Source of the DNA: JAWXUC01 sp044432975
Lineage (GTDB): Bacteria > Pseudomonadota > Alphaproteobacteria > RF32 > CAG-239
Length of the DNA: 19,818 nucleotides
Direction of reading: 5' to 3'
Assembly: GCA_044432975.1 (NCBI GenBank)
Contig: JAWXUC010000018.1
Span: forward strand, 1-19,818
The notes beneath the pieces are model-generated. The model searched no databases and was not told where the DNA came from. It saw only the letters and a program-made list of their open reading frames with translations. Positions 6,940 to 14,002 of this stretch are shown here, piece after piece; position 1 is the stretch's first letter, and each line of letters opens with the position of its first letter. Made by a program: the position numbers and the translations under genes.

Positions 6940-6967
6940 ATTATAAAACCGTATTTTTATTTTGCAA
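6940..6967 (-). promoter_or_regulatory. promoter of the structured RNA
   Basis: On the minus strand: TTGCAA (6967-6962), 16-bp spacer, TATAAT (6945-6940). The -35 box falls in the 23-bp segment (6958-6980) shared with 6487-6509 next to the dumbbell repeats. Confidence 0.7.
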
Positions 6968-6980
6968 GACAAAAACTCTC

Positions 6981-7066
6981 CGTCATTGCGAGCGCAGCGC
7001 GGCAATCCAGTATATTTATATTGCTATATTTTTCGACTGGATTGCCGCGCTTCGCTCGCAATGACG
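6981..7066. repeat. dumbbell palindromic element, copy 2
   Basis: Left arm 6981-7011 and right arm 7034-7066 are near-perfect inverted repeats, each itself a G+C-rich hairpin (CATTGCGAGCG... with ...GCGGCAAT). The single arm at 4035-4060 belongs to the same family. No coding capacity. Confidence 0.8.
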
Positions 7067-7107
7067 TGAATATTAAATTTATTATTAAAATAATAAATTA
7101 GCCATAT

Positions 7108-7134
7108 AAAAAAGGGCGGAAATTAATTCCGCCC
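7108..7134 (-). terminator. pnp terminator
   Basis: On the minus strand GGGCGGAA (7134-7127) pairs with TTCCGCCC (7121-7114) around a 5-nt loop, followed by six T. It lies 23 bp past the pnp stop codon. Confidence 0.9.
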
Positions 7135-7156
7135 CCACAGTTAAAGCTTAAAAATC

Positions 7157-9280
7157 TTAAACTTCTAAGTCTGCGCCTGTGCCTTGATCAACACGTTTTG
7201 CAGAAAGTTTGATTTTACCTTTTGCGTCCATGCCTAAGCATTTAACCCAAAGAGTATCACCTTCGCTTACAACGTCTGATACGTTAGCAACACGTTCGTT
7301 TTTAAGTTCAGAAATATGAACCAAACCGTCTGTAGAACCGCAGAAGTTTACAAAAGCACCAAAGTCCATAATTTTAACAACTTTACCTTTATAAATAACG
7401 CCTTCTTCTGGCTCTGCAACAATGTTGTTAATCATAGCAAGAGCAGCATCACCATCTGCTTGGTTAACAGCAGCAATTCTTACTGATCCGTCATCTTCGA
7501 TATCGATTTTTGCATTTGTTTTTTCAACGATATCTCTAATAACTTTACCGCCAGTACCAATAACTTCTCTGATTTTATCTACAGGGATTTTGATAGCAAC
7601 GATTTTTGGAGCAGTAGCAGCAACACTTGTTCTAGGAGCTTCAATAGCTTTTGCCATTTCACCTAAGATATGAACTCTACCGTCATGAGCTTGTTTAAGA
7701 GCTTGAGCCATAATTTCTTTAGTGATAGAAGTTATTTTAATATCCATTTGAAGAGCGGTAATACCATCTGTTGTACCAGCAACCTTAAAGTCCATATCAC
7801 CTAAGTGATCTTCATCACCTAAGATATCTGTTAATACAGCAACTCTGCCATCAGCTTCTTTAATTAAGCCCATTGCAATACCAGCCACTGGTCTAATCAT
7901 AGGCACACCAGCAGCCATTAAAGACATACAAGTACCACAAACAGTAGCCATAGAAGAAGAACCATTTGATTCCATAACTTCAGAAACTACACGCAATGTG
8001 TAAGGGAATACTTCTTTGTCTTTTGGCAACATTGGGTGAATAGCACGCCAAGCAAGTTTTCCGTGACCAATTTCACGACGTCCTGGAGTACCCATTCTAC
8101 CACATTCGCCAACACAGAATGGAGGGAAGTTGTAGTTTAACATAAATGCTTCTTTATAAGTTGGCAATGTTGCACCATCAATAAGTTGAGCATCTTCACC
8201 AGTACCTAATGTTGTAACAGCCAAAGCTTGAGTTTCGCCACGAGTAAACAAAGCAGAACCATGAGCTTGAGGCAATAAATCTACTTGACAAGTAATAGGG
8301 CGAACAGTTGTAGTGTTACGACCGTCAATTCTAGAACCTGTGCTTAAAACTTTTTCACGTACAATAACATACATAATGTGTTCAATAACATCTGTAATGT
8401 ATCTAACTTGTAATTCATTTTCTGGATCAATAGAAGCTTTTGCTTTTTCTTTAGCAGCAGCAACCAATTCACCACGTTTTGTTTTATCAACTTCATTATA
8501 AGCAACTTCAAATTCTTTATTGAATTCTGCAGTTACTTTTTCTAACAATTCAAAGTATTCAGTTGGAAATTCTGGAGCAACCCAAGCTTCTTTACCAGCA
8601 TCTTTTTTCAATTCATTAATCATTGCAATAACTGGTTGAAATGCTTCAAAACCAAAAGTAACCGCACCTAACATAATTTCTTCAGAAAGCTCTTGAGCTT
8701 CAGATTCAACCATCAACACGCCTTCATTAGTACCAGCAACAGCCAATTCTAATAAAGATTCTTCTTTTTGAGAAATTGTTGGGTTTAAAACGTATTCATT
8801 ATTGATATAGCCAATTTTTGCTGCTGCGATTGGGCCTAAGAAAGGCACGCCAGAAATTGCTAAAGCAGCAGAAGCGGCAATCATTGCCACTACATCAGAA
8901 TCATTTTCTCCGTCATGAGAAAGAGTTGTACAAATAATTTGAACCTCATTTTTAAAAGCATCTGGAAACAAAGGTCTGATTGGTCTGTCAATCAAACGAG
9001 AAATTAAAGTTTCACGCTCAGATGGTCTTCCTTCTCTTTTCATAAAACCACCAGGAATTTTGCCTGCAGCATAATATTTTTCTTGGTAATTAACTGTAAG
9101 AGGGAAGAAGTCTTGATCTGGTTTAGCTTCTTTTGCGGCACATACAGTTGCATGAACCATAGTGTTGCCATAAGTTGCAATAACAGATCCAAGAGCTTGA
9201 CGAGCAACTTTGCCAGTTTCAAGTTTAAGAGTTCTACCACCAAATTCAACTTCTTTTGTAGTAACATTAAAATTTATCAT
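7157..9280 (-). CDS. pnp: polyribonucleotide nucleotidyltransferase (PNPase)
   Basis: PNPase degrades RNA 3' to 5' phosphorolytically, also extends 3' ends, and is a degradosome core enzyme. The 707 residues are full length: first RNase PH-like domain (about 1-210), helical linker, second RNase PH-like domain (about 310-545) with the catalytic GDMDFKVAGT and FTRGETQA stretch, a KH domain with GTGGKVIRDI, and a C-terminal S1 domain with GAFVNFCGSTDGLVHISEL. ATG 9280 has AAGGAA at 9296-9291. It follows rpsO by 82 bp, with a hairpin in between, the conserved rpsO-pnp order. That leader hairpin may be a processing or autoregulatory site as known in enterobacteria. Confidence 0.97.
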   Translation of the reverse strand: MINFNVTTKEVEFGGRTLKLETGKVARQALGSVIATYGNTMVHATVCAAKEAKPDQDFFPLTVNYQEKYYAAGKIPGGFMKREGRPSERETLISRLIDRPIRPLFPDAFKNEVQIICTTLSHDGENDSDVVAMIAASAALAISGVPFLGPIAAAKIGYINNEYVLNPTISQKEESLLELAVAGTNEGVLMVESEAQELSEEIMLGAVTFGFEAFQPVIAMINELKKDAGKEAWVAPEFPTEYFELLEKVTAEFNKEFEVAYNEVDKTKRGELVAAAKEKAKASIDPENELQVRYITDVIEHIMYVIVREKVLSTGSRIDGRNTTTVRPITCQVDLLPQAHGSALFTRGETQALAVTTLGTGEDAQLIDGATLPTYKEAFMLNYNFPPFCVGECGRMGTPGRREIGHGKLAWRAIHPMLPKDKEVFPYTLRVVSEVMESNGSSSMATVCGTCMSLMAAGVPMIRPVAGIAMGLIKEADGRVAVLTDILGDEDHLGDMDFKVAGTTDGITALQMDIKITSITKEIMAQALKQAHDGRVHILGEMAKAIEAPRTSVAATAPKIVAIKIPVDKIREVIGTGGKVIRDIVEKTNAKIDIEDDGSVRIAAVNQADGDAALAMINNIVAEPEEGVIYKGKVVKIMDFGAFVNFCGSTDGLVHISELKNERVANVSDVVSEGDTLWVKCLGMDAKGKIKLSAKRVDQGTGADLEV

Positions 9281-9317
9281 ATATATTTTTTTCCTTTTTA
9301 TATTCTATCTATCTACC

Positions 9318-9342
9318 TAAAAGATAAGGGGCGGAATGCCCC
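9318..9342 (-). terminator. weak terminator or processing hairpin between rpsO and pnp
   Basis: On the minus strand GGGGC (9342-9338) pairs with GCCCC (9332-9328) around ATTCC, followed by the imperfect T-rich TTATCTTTT. It would allow partial read-through from rpsO into pnp. In Escherichia coli the corresponding gap holds both a terminator and an RNase III site. Confidence 0.55.
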
Positions 9343-9362
9343 AAACCTTTAAACTACCTAAA

Positions 9363-9632
9363 TTATTTTCTGATATTAAGAGTTTTAATAACTTCTTCAT
9401 ATCTAGATTTGTCAGAGTTTTTCAAATAGTCTAATAAACGTCTACGTTTACCAACCATTTTAATAAGACCCAATCTAGAGTGATTGTCTTTTTTGTGAGT
9501 TTTGAAGTGTTCAATCAAGTTATTAATTCTTGTTGTCCAGATAGCAATTTGCACTTCTGGAGAACCAGTATCATTATCAGATTTTGCAAAACTTTTAATT
9601 AATTCTGCTTTTTTTTCATTAGTAATCGACAT
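9363..9632 (-). CDS. rpsO: 30S ribosomal protein S15
   Basis: S15 is a primary 16S rRNA binder of the 30S platform. DTGSPEVQIA, HFKTHKKDNHSRLGLIKMV and KRRRLLDYLK are the family signature. Two ATGs are adjacent in frame (9635 and 9632); the second is preferred because it is 7 nt from AAAGGA (9645-9640) and gives the usual 89 residues. It is transcribed from the promoter at 9723-9750 through an 80-nt leader, a likely place for S15 autoregulation, and is followed by pnp. Confidence 0.97.
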   Translation of the reverse strand: MSITNEKKAELIKSFAKSDNDTGSPEVQIAIWTTRINNLIEHFKTHKKDNHSRLGLIKMVGKRRRLLDYLKNSDKSRYEEVIKTLNIRK

Positions 9633-9722
9633 CATATTTTCCTTTATAAATTATTGTTAAAAAACTTGAAAACGGCGTCATCCACGATGTCGCGTAGGTG
9701 CGTCTATAAATCAAGTATCACT

Positions 9723-9750
9723 CTTATACACCAAATATTTAAGAAATCAA
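9723..9750 (-). promoter_or_regulatory. promoter of rpsO-pnp
   Basis: On the minus strand: TTGATT (9750-9745), 16-bp spacer, TATAAG (9728-9723). The predicted leader (about 9716-9636) holds an unusually G+C-rich stretch at 9672-9706 in otherwise AT-rich DNA, suggesting a constrained RNA structure. Confidence 0.65.
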
Positions 9751-9773
9751 GCAAAATCGTACAAAAAAAGCTC

Positions 9774-9802
9774 TTGCACGACTCGTAAAAATGTGATATA
9801 CT
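9774..9802 (+). promoter_or_regulatory. promoter of the 9809 leader RNA and downstream gene
   Basis: TTGCAC (9774-9779), 17-bp spacer, TATACT (9797-9802). It is divergent from the rpsO promoter, the two -35 boxes lying 23 bp apart. Confidence 0.75.
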
Positions 9803-9808
9803 TATGGA

Positions 9809-9918
9809 GTAAAAAAGTTATAGAAGTATTATTATAAAGCGTGTTTTCATTTTAATTGGTTTTTTCCAATTGTTTTATTGAAGATGTTTTATAATAGTAC
9901 CTCTATAATTAATTTTTT
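9809..9918 (+). ncRNA. structured leader or small RNA with terminator-like end
   Basis: Downstream of the 9774-9802 promoter, about 21 bases (9818-9838) pair with 9888-9908 with one mismatch and one G-U pair. Inside is a hairpin, AATTGG (9854-9859) with CCAATT, on a T6 loop. The stem is followed within a few bases by a T6 run (9913-9918), so this could be a free-standing RNA of about 110 nt or an attenuator. A second hairpin (9932-9939 with 9951-9958) lies between it and the gene at 9983. No known RNA family is recognised. Confidence 0.5.
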
Positions 9919-9982
9919 ATAAGGTCTAGCCGTCATTATACCTTTACAAAATAATGGCACAAATCATCTAAATTATAAAAAG

Positions 9983-10324
9983 ATGAAAAACACATTCAGC
10001 CCAGTACAAGACATCAAAGATTTCTCAACTCTTATCGACAACATCAAGCAAGCTTTAGATGCTGGTGAAAAATATTTATTGACTTTCAACGGAGAAATTA
10101 GAGGGAAGGACTATTATTTCATTGTGGAGGTATTCCTTAACGTTCATGTCAGGTACGTAGAAAGAAGATACTTCACTTTTTGGAATGATAAAACTCTATC
10201 TGAAGATGAAGTGTCGAACATTACCTCCGAGCTTGCAATTGCAATACCTGACTATGCAATTTATAGCCCTTCAGGTTCTTATAAGAAGACTTTCGATAAG
10301 ACAGGTAGCTTTCGTATTGGGTAG
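9983..10324 (+). CDS. unknown protein (113 residues)
   Basis: Not recognised. The protein looks globular and soluble, with alternating aromatic-rich strands in the middle (KYLLTFNGEIRGKDYYFIVE, then RYVERRYFTFW) and no signal peptide, membrane segment or cysteine. Codon use is similar to its neighbours. A strong promoter (9774-9802), a structured 174-nt leader and a good terminator (10349-10374) frame it as a single-gene unit, the only plus-strand gene between rplQ and the IS region. No convincing Shine-Dalgarno precedes the ATG at 9983, so translation may depend on leader folding, or the true start may differ. Confidence 0.6.
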   Translation: MKNTFSPVQDIKDFSTLIDNIKQALDAGEKYLLTFNGEIRGKDYYFIVEVFLNVHVRYVERRYFTFWNDKTLSEDEVSNITSELAIAIPDYAIYSPSGSYKKTFDKTGSFRIG

Positions 10325-10348
10325 TAACGGTTAAAAAACTTTTAGTTT

Positions 10349-10374
10349 CCACTCCTTTTTGGGGTGGTTTTTTT
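10349..10374 (+). terminator. terminator of the 113-residue gene
   Basis: CCACTCC (10349-10355) pairs with GGGGTGG (10361-10367, one G-U pair) around T5, followed by seven T. Confidence 0.9.
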
Positions 10375-10439
10375 ATAAATTTTCTAGAGTGTTTTTTGAT
10401 TAGAGTATCTGAGAATAACTTCTGTTTGCTCCACCCCAA

Positions 10440-10519
10440 CATCGTCATCCTGAACTTGTTTCAGGATCATTTACAATATAAAAACGAGTAGATGCTGAAA
10501 TAAATTCAGCATGACGATG
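10440..10519. repeat. dumbbell palindromic element, second family
   Basis: Outer inverted repeat CATCGTCAT (10440-10448) and ATGACGATG (10511-10519) encloses two hairpins: ATCCTGAA with TTCAGGAT (10447-10467) and ATGCTGAA with TTCAGCAT (10492-10512). The architecture equals the 6504 and 6981 elements, but the sequence differs. The 10375-10747 gap has no gene. Confidence 0.75.
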
Positions 10520-10568
10520 AAAGATTTCATTTATAGCTAATTGACTTTAAATCGCTAGTGCATCTAAA

Positions 10569-10600
10569 CGTAGGGCGGGGGCTTGCTCCCGCCCTTCAAT
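10569..10600. repeat. GTAGGGCGGG hairpin repeat
   Basis: GGGCGGG (10573-10579) pairs with CCCGCCC (10588-10594). The flanks (GTAGGG before, CAATAAA after) resemble the repeats at 4105 and 6408. Confidence 0.55.
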
Positions 10601-10666
10601 AAAAACAATAGTGTTTCAAAATTAGTTGTCTATAATCGAGAAATAATCTAAAAACAATCCGTTCAC

Positions 10667-10708
10667 AAAAAAAAGCACCTTAAGATTGTTTCTTAAAGTG
10701 CTTTTTTA
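10667..10708. terminator. bidirectional terminator
   Basis: AAAAAAGCAC...TTAAGA (10669-10685) pairs with 10690-10707 with a single mismatch; A and T runs flank it on both sides. It ends the minus-strand gene at 10748 and would also stop plus-strand read-through. Confidence 0.85.
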
Positions 10709-10747
10709 GAGTTTAATAAATAGGAATTCCTTTTTTAAGTTTTTCTC

Positions 10748-11044
10748 TTAAACCCAGTCCTTTTTCTGCGTTTTGTTCTCTTGCTTGCTTAATCTCGTCT
10801 TTAGTTCCTCTTCGAGAAGCTTTTTGTTGATTTTTAATGAGAGTTCATAAGCTAGTTCTTCACATTCTGGGCAGTCCGCAATGATTTGAAACAGATCTTT
10901 GTTGTTGTCAATATCAATAAAATCTGTCTTCAATGTTAAAACCTCAACATTATCTTTTGATATGTTAAGATTATAACGATCGCTACTTAAAGAAGTTAAT
11001 TTAATCAGAAAAGAAGTTTTCTGGTGTTTGATTTTTCTTTCCAT
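10748..11044 (-). CDS. unknown protein (98 residues)
   Basis: Not recognised. The protein starts MERKIKHQKTSFLIKLTSLS, has a beta-rich first half, the motif DCPECEEL, and a charged helical C-terminus rich in K and E. An in-frame ATG at 11101 would add 19 residues, but that ATG directly abuts a good -10 box (TATAAA, 11106-11101), so a transcript from that promoter would not carry it; the ATG at 11044 is preferred, although it lacks a clear Shine-Dalgarno. It lies 104 bp past the transglutaminase-like gene with its own promoter and a strong terminator behind it. Confidence 0.5.
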   Translation of the reverse strand: MERKIKHQKTSFLIKLTSLSSDRYNLNISKDNVEVLTLKTDFIDIDNNKDLFQIIADCPECEELAYELSLKINKKLLEEELKTRLSKQENKTQKKDWV

Positions 11045-11100
11045 AATAGTATGTATTAAATTTTGTAAATAGTTATAAATTGCAGGCACTTTATTATGCA

Positions 11101-11129
11101 TTTATAAAAATAGCAAGAGTTATTCACAA
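11101..11129 (-). promoter_or_regulatory. promoter of the 98-residue gene
   Basis: On the minus strand: TTGTGA (11129-11124), 17-bp spacer, TATAAA (11106-11101). It separates the unknown gene from the VOC-truB-transglutaminase unit. Confidence 0.6.
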
Positions 11130-11148
11130 AAAAATATTAGATAAATAT

Positions 11149-11814
11149 TTATTTTTCTTCACGAGTTTTGTTTTTTAATTTTTTTTCGCTTTTATATGTA
11201 AAATCAAAGTAGTATGGGTCGTATCGATTAATGCTTTTAGCTTTTTTTATTTCTTTTGCGGATCTTTTTTGTTGTAGATTTCCTCCACGTCCTTGAATTT
11301 CAACAGCACTTTTAGACATAAAGGTTGTATCTACATATATATCTTTTCCTTTATATCTAAAAGAATTCCAAGCGTGAGAGGTTGCATATTTATTAAATCT
11401 ATCTTCTCTAGAATAAACATATCCTGTTATTTTTTTTGCACTTATTTTAGCTTTTTGGGTCATTTCTAAAAACAAGTTCGCATAATCACCACAAATACCA
11501 AATCTTGATTCTATGAGTTCATTTCCAGATTGAACTTTATAAGATCTCAATAGTTTTGTCGCTTCTCCATTGTTGTATAAATAACTGTTATATGTTATCC
11601 TACTTGCAATCCAATAAGCAATAGCTTGAGCTTTATTGTAGTCATTATCAAAAGGTCTGATAAGAGTTCTGGTCAATGTTGTTAAGTTTTTTTCATTATT
11701 AGCATCAATAGAATTCACAAAGTTTCTAACCTCTAAAGGTTCATACATTCTAGCTTCTATATTTGTATTATGCAAAACTAAAAATGAAATAACAAAAATC
11801 AATATTTTTTTCAA
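11149..11814 (-). CDS. secreted transglutaminase-like (papain-fold) protein
   Basis: The N-terminus MKKILIFVISFLVLHNTNIEA is a signal peptide, so the mature protein is exported to the periplasm or envelope. A transglutaminase-like core follows with the catalytic triad in its usual order: C108 in RFGICGDYANLF, H147 in SHAWNSF, D162 in IYVDTTF. Such domains act as thiol proteases, amidases or cross-linking enzymes; the substrate cannot be told. Translation starts at TTG 11814 with AAGGAG (11827-11822) 7 nt away, starting right behind the truB stop, so it is co-transcribed with truB. At 221 residues it is a minimal single-domain protein with a basic tail. Its place between truB and rpsO interrupts a conserved gene order. 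Confidence 0.8.
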   Translation of the reverse strand: MKKILIFVISFLVLHNTNIEARMYEPLEVRNFVNSIDANNEKNLTTLTRTLIRPFDNDYNKAQAIAYWIASRITYNSYLYNNGEATKLLRSYKVQSGNELIESRFGICGDYANLFLEMTQKAKISAKKITGYVYSREDRFNKYATSHAWNSFRYKGKDIYVDTTFMSKSAVEIQGRGGNLQQKRSAKEIKKAKSINRYDPYYFDFTYKSEKKLKNKTREEK

Positions 11815-11828
11815 ATAAGTTCTCCTTA

Positions 11829-12701
11829 TTATAAATTAAATACTTTAACAGGAGCAATTTTTCGCCCATCATTTTTAATTATTGCAATTAGTTTGTTATT
11901 ATAAGTTGCATAACCTTCATCATTTAAGTTATATGCTTTTGGCGACAATCCTTGCCCGTGTTTTAATTTAATAGCATCTTCTTCAGAAACAATAATTTCA
12001 GGCATAAAGTTTAAGGTTCTTGTTATGTCTATTAAAGGTGTTTCAGAGTTTATATCCTCAATTTTAATTGCTTCATCAATGTTAAAAACACCTGTTTGCG
12101 TTCTGTTTAACATCACCAAATGCCCAAGAGAATTTAAGCTTTCTGCTAAGTCTTTTGCTAACGTTCTAACATAAGTTCCTTTAGAACATTCAACGCTCAT
12201 GTGTGCTTGATTTGGGGCAGGGGTGTTTAATAATTCTAAAGAATATATTTCAACTTCTCGTTCAGGAATATCAACTTCCTTACCAGCTCTAGCCAAATCA
12301 TAAGCTCTTTGCCCATTTATTTTAATCGCAGAGAACTTTGAAGGAACTTGTTTTATTTTGCCTATAAAGTTTGGAATTGCTGTAATAATTTCTTCCGTTG
12401 AAGGTATTTTATCACAACTAGCAATAACCTCTCCAGTTAAATCATCAGTATTTGTTTGCTTGCCAAATTCAACAATAAATTCATATCTCTTTTTACCATT
12501 CATAACATATTCAATCAGCTTTGTAGCCTCGCCAAAAGCAATAGGTAAAACTCCTGTTGCAAAAGGATCTAGTGTTCCGCAGTGTCCATTTTTTGCAGCG
12601 TTAAAAATATGTCTAGTTTTAGAAACTACATCGGTAGAGCCCCAGTCTTTAGGTTTGTTTACAACAAGCCATCCATTTATATTGTTTTTAATTTTTTTCA
12701 T
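11829..12701 (-). CDS. truB: tRNA pseudouridine(55) synthase
   Basis: TruB converts U55 of the tRNA T loop to pseudouridine. Family motifs are GWLVVNKPKDWGST at the N-terminus, the catalytic aspartate in GHCGTLDPFATGVLPI (D45), GEATKL, VPSKFSAIKINGQRAYDLAR and CSKGTYVRTLAKDL; a short PUA-like domain closes the protein (about 230-290). Length 290 is normal. Its start overlaps the stop of the VOC gene as ATGA, indicating coupling, and the transglutaminase-like gene follows after 14 bp. In many proteobacteria truB directly precedes rpsO-pnp; here accessory genes separate them by about 2.2 kb. Confidence 0.96.
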   Translation of the reverse strand: MKKIKNNINGWLVVNKPKDWGSTDVVSKTRHIFNAAKNGHCGTLDPFATGVLPIAFGEATKLIEYVMNGKKRYEFIVEFGKQTNTDDLTGEVIASCDKIPSTEEIITAIPNFIGKIKQVPSKFSAIKINGQRAYDLARAGKEVDIPEREVEIYSLELLNTPAPNQAHMSVECSKGTYVRTLAKDLAESLNSLGHLVMLNRTQTGVFNIDEAIKIEDINSETPLIDITRTLNFMPEIIVSEEDAIKLKHGQGLSPKAYNLNDEGYATYNNKLIAIIKNDGRKIAPVKVFNL

Positions 12702-13066
12702 TTGTGTTTCTCAGGTAGAATTTCAATCCAATATCCATCAGGATCAACAATAAAATATATTCCCATATCTTCATTAATAAATTCAACACAGTTCATTTTT
12801 TTATGTTTTTCTAAAGATGCTTCATAGTCAGGTGTTGTAAAAGCCAAATGAAACTCAACCTCGCCAAGATTATATTTTTGAGGATGAGACTTTAATTCTG
12901 TAAGCTCTAACTCAAAGTCAGATTTTTCATCTTTTAAATATACTATTATAAAATCTTCACCATTAATTCTTCTTTTTTCTTCTAAGCCTAAAGCTTCTTT
13001 ATAAAACTTTTTACTGTTTTCAATACTCATAACATTAAAGTTAAAATGAGTGAATTTAAAAGACAT
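12698..13066 (-). CDS. VOC-family (glyoxalase I-like) metalloprotein
   Basis: This 122-residue protein has the paired beta-alpha-beta-beta-beta layout of the vicinal-oxygen-chelate fold. The four positions that bind metal in bacterial glyoxalase I are all present: H7 (FTHFNFNV), E54 (ELELTEL), H73 (EFHLAF) and E115 (YWIEILPEK), together with the VDPDGYWIEI signature. It therefore may be lactoylglutathione lyase (gloA), detoxifying methylglyoxal, though other VOC activities are possible. The start at 13066 is chosen over an ATG at 13090 because AAGGAG lies 6 nt upstream of it. Its TGA overlaps the truB ATG. Confidence 0.82.
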   Translation of the reverse strand: MSFKFTHFNFNVMSIENSKKFYKEALGLEEKRRINGEDFIIVYLKDEKSDFELELTELKSHPQKYNLGEVEFHLAFTTPDYEASLEKHKKMNCVEFINEDMGIYFIVDPDGYWIEILPEKHK

Positions 13067-13090
13067 CTGTCTCTCCTTAAAATTAATCAT

Positions 13091-13116
13091 AGTTTATATA
13101 TAAACTCAAAAGAGTT
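13091..13116. promoter_or_regulatory. overlapping palindromes upstream of the VOC gene
   Basis: AGTTTATATATAAACT (13091-13106) is a perfect 16-bp palindrome; it overlaps AACTC (13103-13107) paired with GAGTT (13112-13116). They lie in the presumed promoter region of the VOC-truB unit, for which I see no well-spaced -35/-10 pair, and could be an operator. Confidence 0.35.
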
Positions 13117-13153
13117 AAAATAATGTTGATAATAACAAAAAAGCCTCAATATT

Positions 13154-13924
13154 TTATTTTCTTTTACCTTTGGTTTCTTGCATCATTTTTAATGTGTAAA
13201 AATCAACCTTGCTCATATCAACAGGCTTCTGAACAAATGAAATATCACCTTCTTTTTTTTCCGACTGTCTTTCTCGAACAGATGCAATTCTTTCTGCATT
13301 ATCACCTTTAATTTTTGTTAATTTGGTCATTGCTATATTATCATTTGGGTCAAAGAATTTAATTCCGTCATTATTATGATATCCTTCTTCAATATATTGT
13401 GTTCTATTTTTATTATTTAAATGCTTAAAACCGCAAGCTTCATAAAAACCGCCAGCACCAAAGGTGGCATGAGCTTCCATTCTTCCTGCACATTCATTTT
13501 CTATTGAAAAATTATATATTGCTTTTAGAGCCTCTCTACCCAAACCTTTCCTTCTGTTTTCGTCATCACCACCAACTGTACCAAAACCAACAATTTCCAT
13601 ATAAGGCTTAAGTTGATCTGAGAATTCATCAACAAACCAAGAATTTGGATAAACTTGCTCATCCCCCCTTGGAGATTTTTTGTTTTTGTGAATTGAAACT
13701 TCACAGTTTCCAACTTTTTTGTTGTTTTTATTATGCATATCATAACTTATAATATCATCAAAAGTAAAATTCATCTCATCATTATTGTTTGTATCTTCAA
13801 AAACAGAACTCTCTTCATCTGAATAATTGTCTACAGCAAATAAATCTTCAGGCAAATCAGAAAGCCATTCAAACCTTTCTTTTGGAGCATCTACTAATGT
13901 AATCTCAGAAGCTAATTTGTTCAT
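13154..13924 (-). CDS. GNAT-family N-acetyltransferase with extra terminal regions
   Basis: The central part carries the acetyl-CoA pyrophosphate-binding motif RRKGLGREAL (R124-L133), preceded by the beta-strand MEIVGFGTVG, and FYEACGFKHLN (160-170), typical of the GNAT fold. GNAT proteins are usually about 150-170 residues; this one has 256, with an acidic N-terminal ~60 residues (DNYSDEESSVFEDTNNNDE) and a charged tail of about 60 residues after the fold. The acceptor is unknown. A promoter at 13946-13974 and a weak GAGGG ribosome site serve it as a single gene. The IS1595-family element begins 78 bp upstream. Confidence 0.75.
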   Translation of the reverse strand: MNKLASEITLVDAPKERFEWLSDLPEDLFAVDNYSDEESSVFEDTNNNDEMNFTFDDIISYDMHNKNNKKVGNCEVSIHKNKKSPRGDEQVYPNSWFVDEFSDQLKPYMEIVGFGTVGGDDENRRKGLGREALKAIYNFSIENECAGRMEAHATFGAGGFYEACGFKHLNNKNRTQYIEEGYHNNDGIKFFDPNDNIAMTKLTKIKGDNAERIASVRERQSEKKEGDISFVQKPVDMSKVDFYTLKMMQETKGKRK

Positions 13925-13945
13925 ATTCCCTCATTTATTTGAAAT

Positions 13946-13974
13946 ATAATATCATAAATTTAAGATAAAGTAAA
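13946..13974 (-). promoter_or_regulatory. promoter of the GNAT gene
   Basis: On the minus strand: TTTACT (13974-13969), 17-bp spacer, TATTAT (13951-13946). Confidence 0.55.
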
Positions 13975-14002
13975 CAGGTTTGTAGCTAATATAATAAACA
14001 TA

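Noticed and set aside
6866..6940. tRNA gene suggested by a 7-bp terminal stem
   Set aside because: The arms inside do not form D, anticodon and T arms and no T-loop sequence is present.
6777..6941. 54-codon minus-strand frame (MALFSKGREWCQQ...)
   Set aside because: Its ATG overlaps the -10 box, there is no ribosome-binding site, and it runs through the terminator hairpin. The base pairing points to an RNA rather than a protein.
6801..7064. 87-codon plus-strand frame
   Set aside because: It is antisense to the structured RNA and then enters the palindromic repeat; no promoter or ribosome site.
3886..7100. CRISPR array
   Set aside because: The repeated units are palindromic, irregularly spaced and few, with no spacer pattern or cas gene.
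12358..12753. 131-codon plus-strand frame antisense to truB
   Set aside because: Shadow of truB, whose product is clearly recognised.
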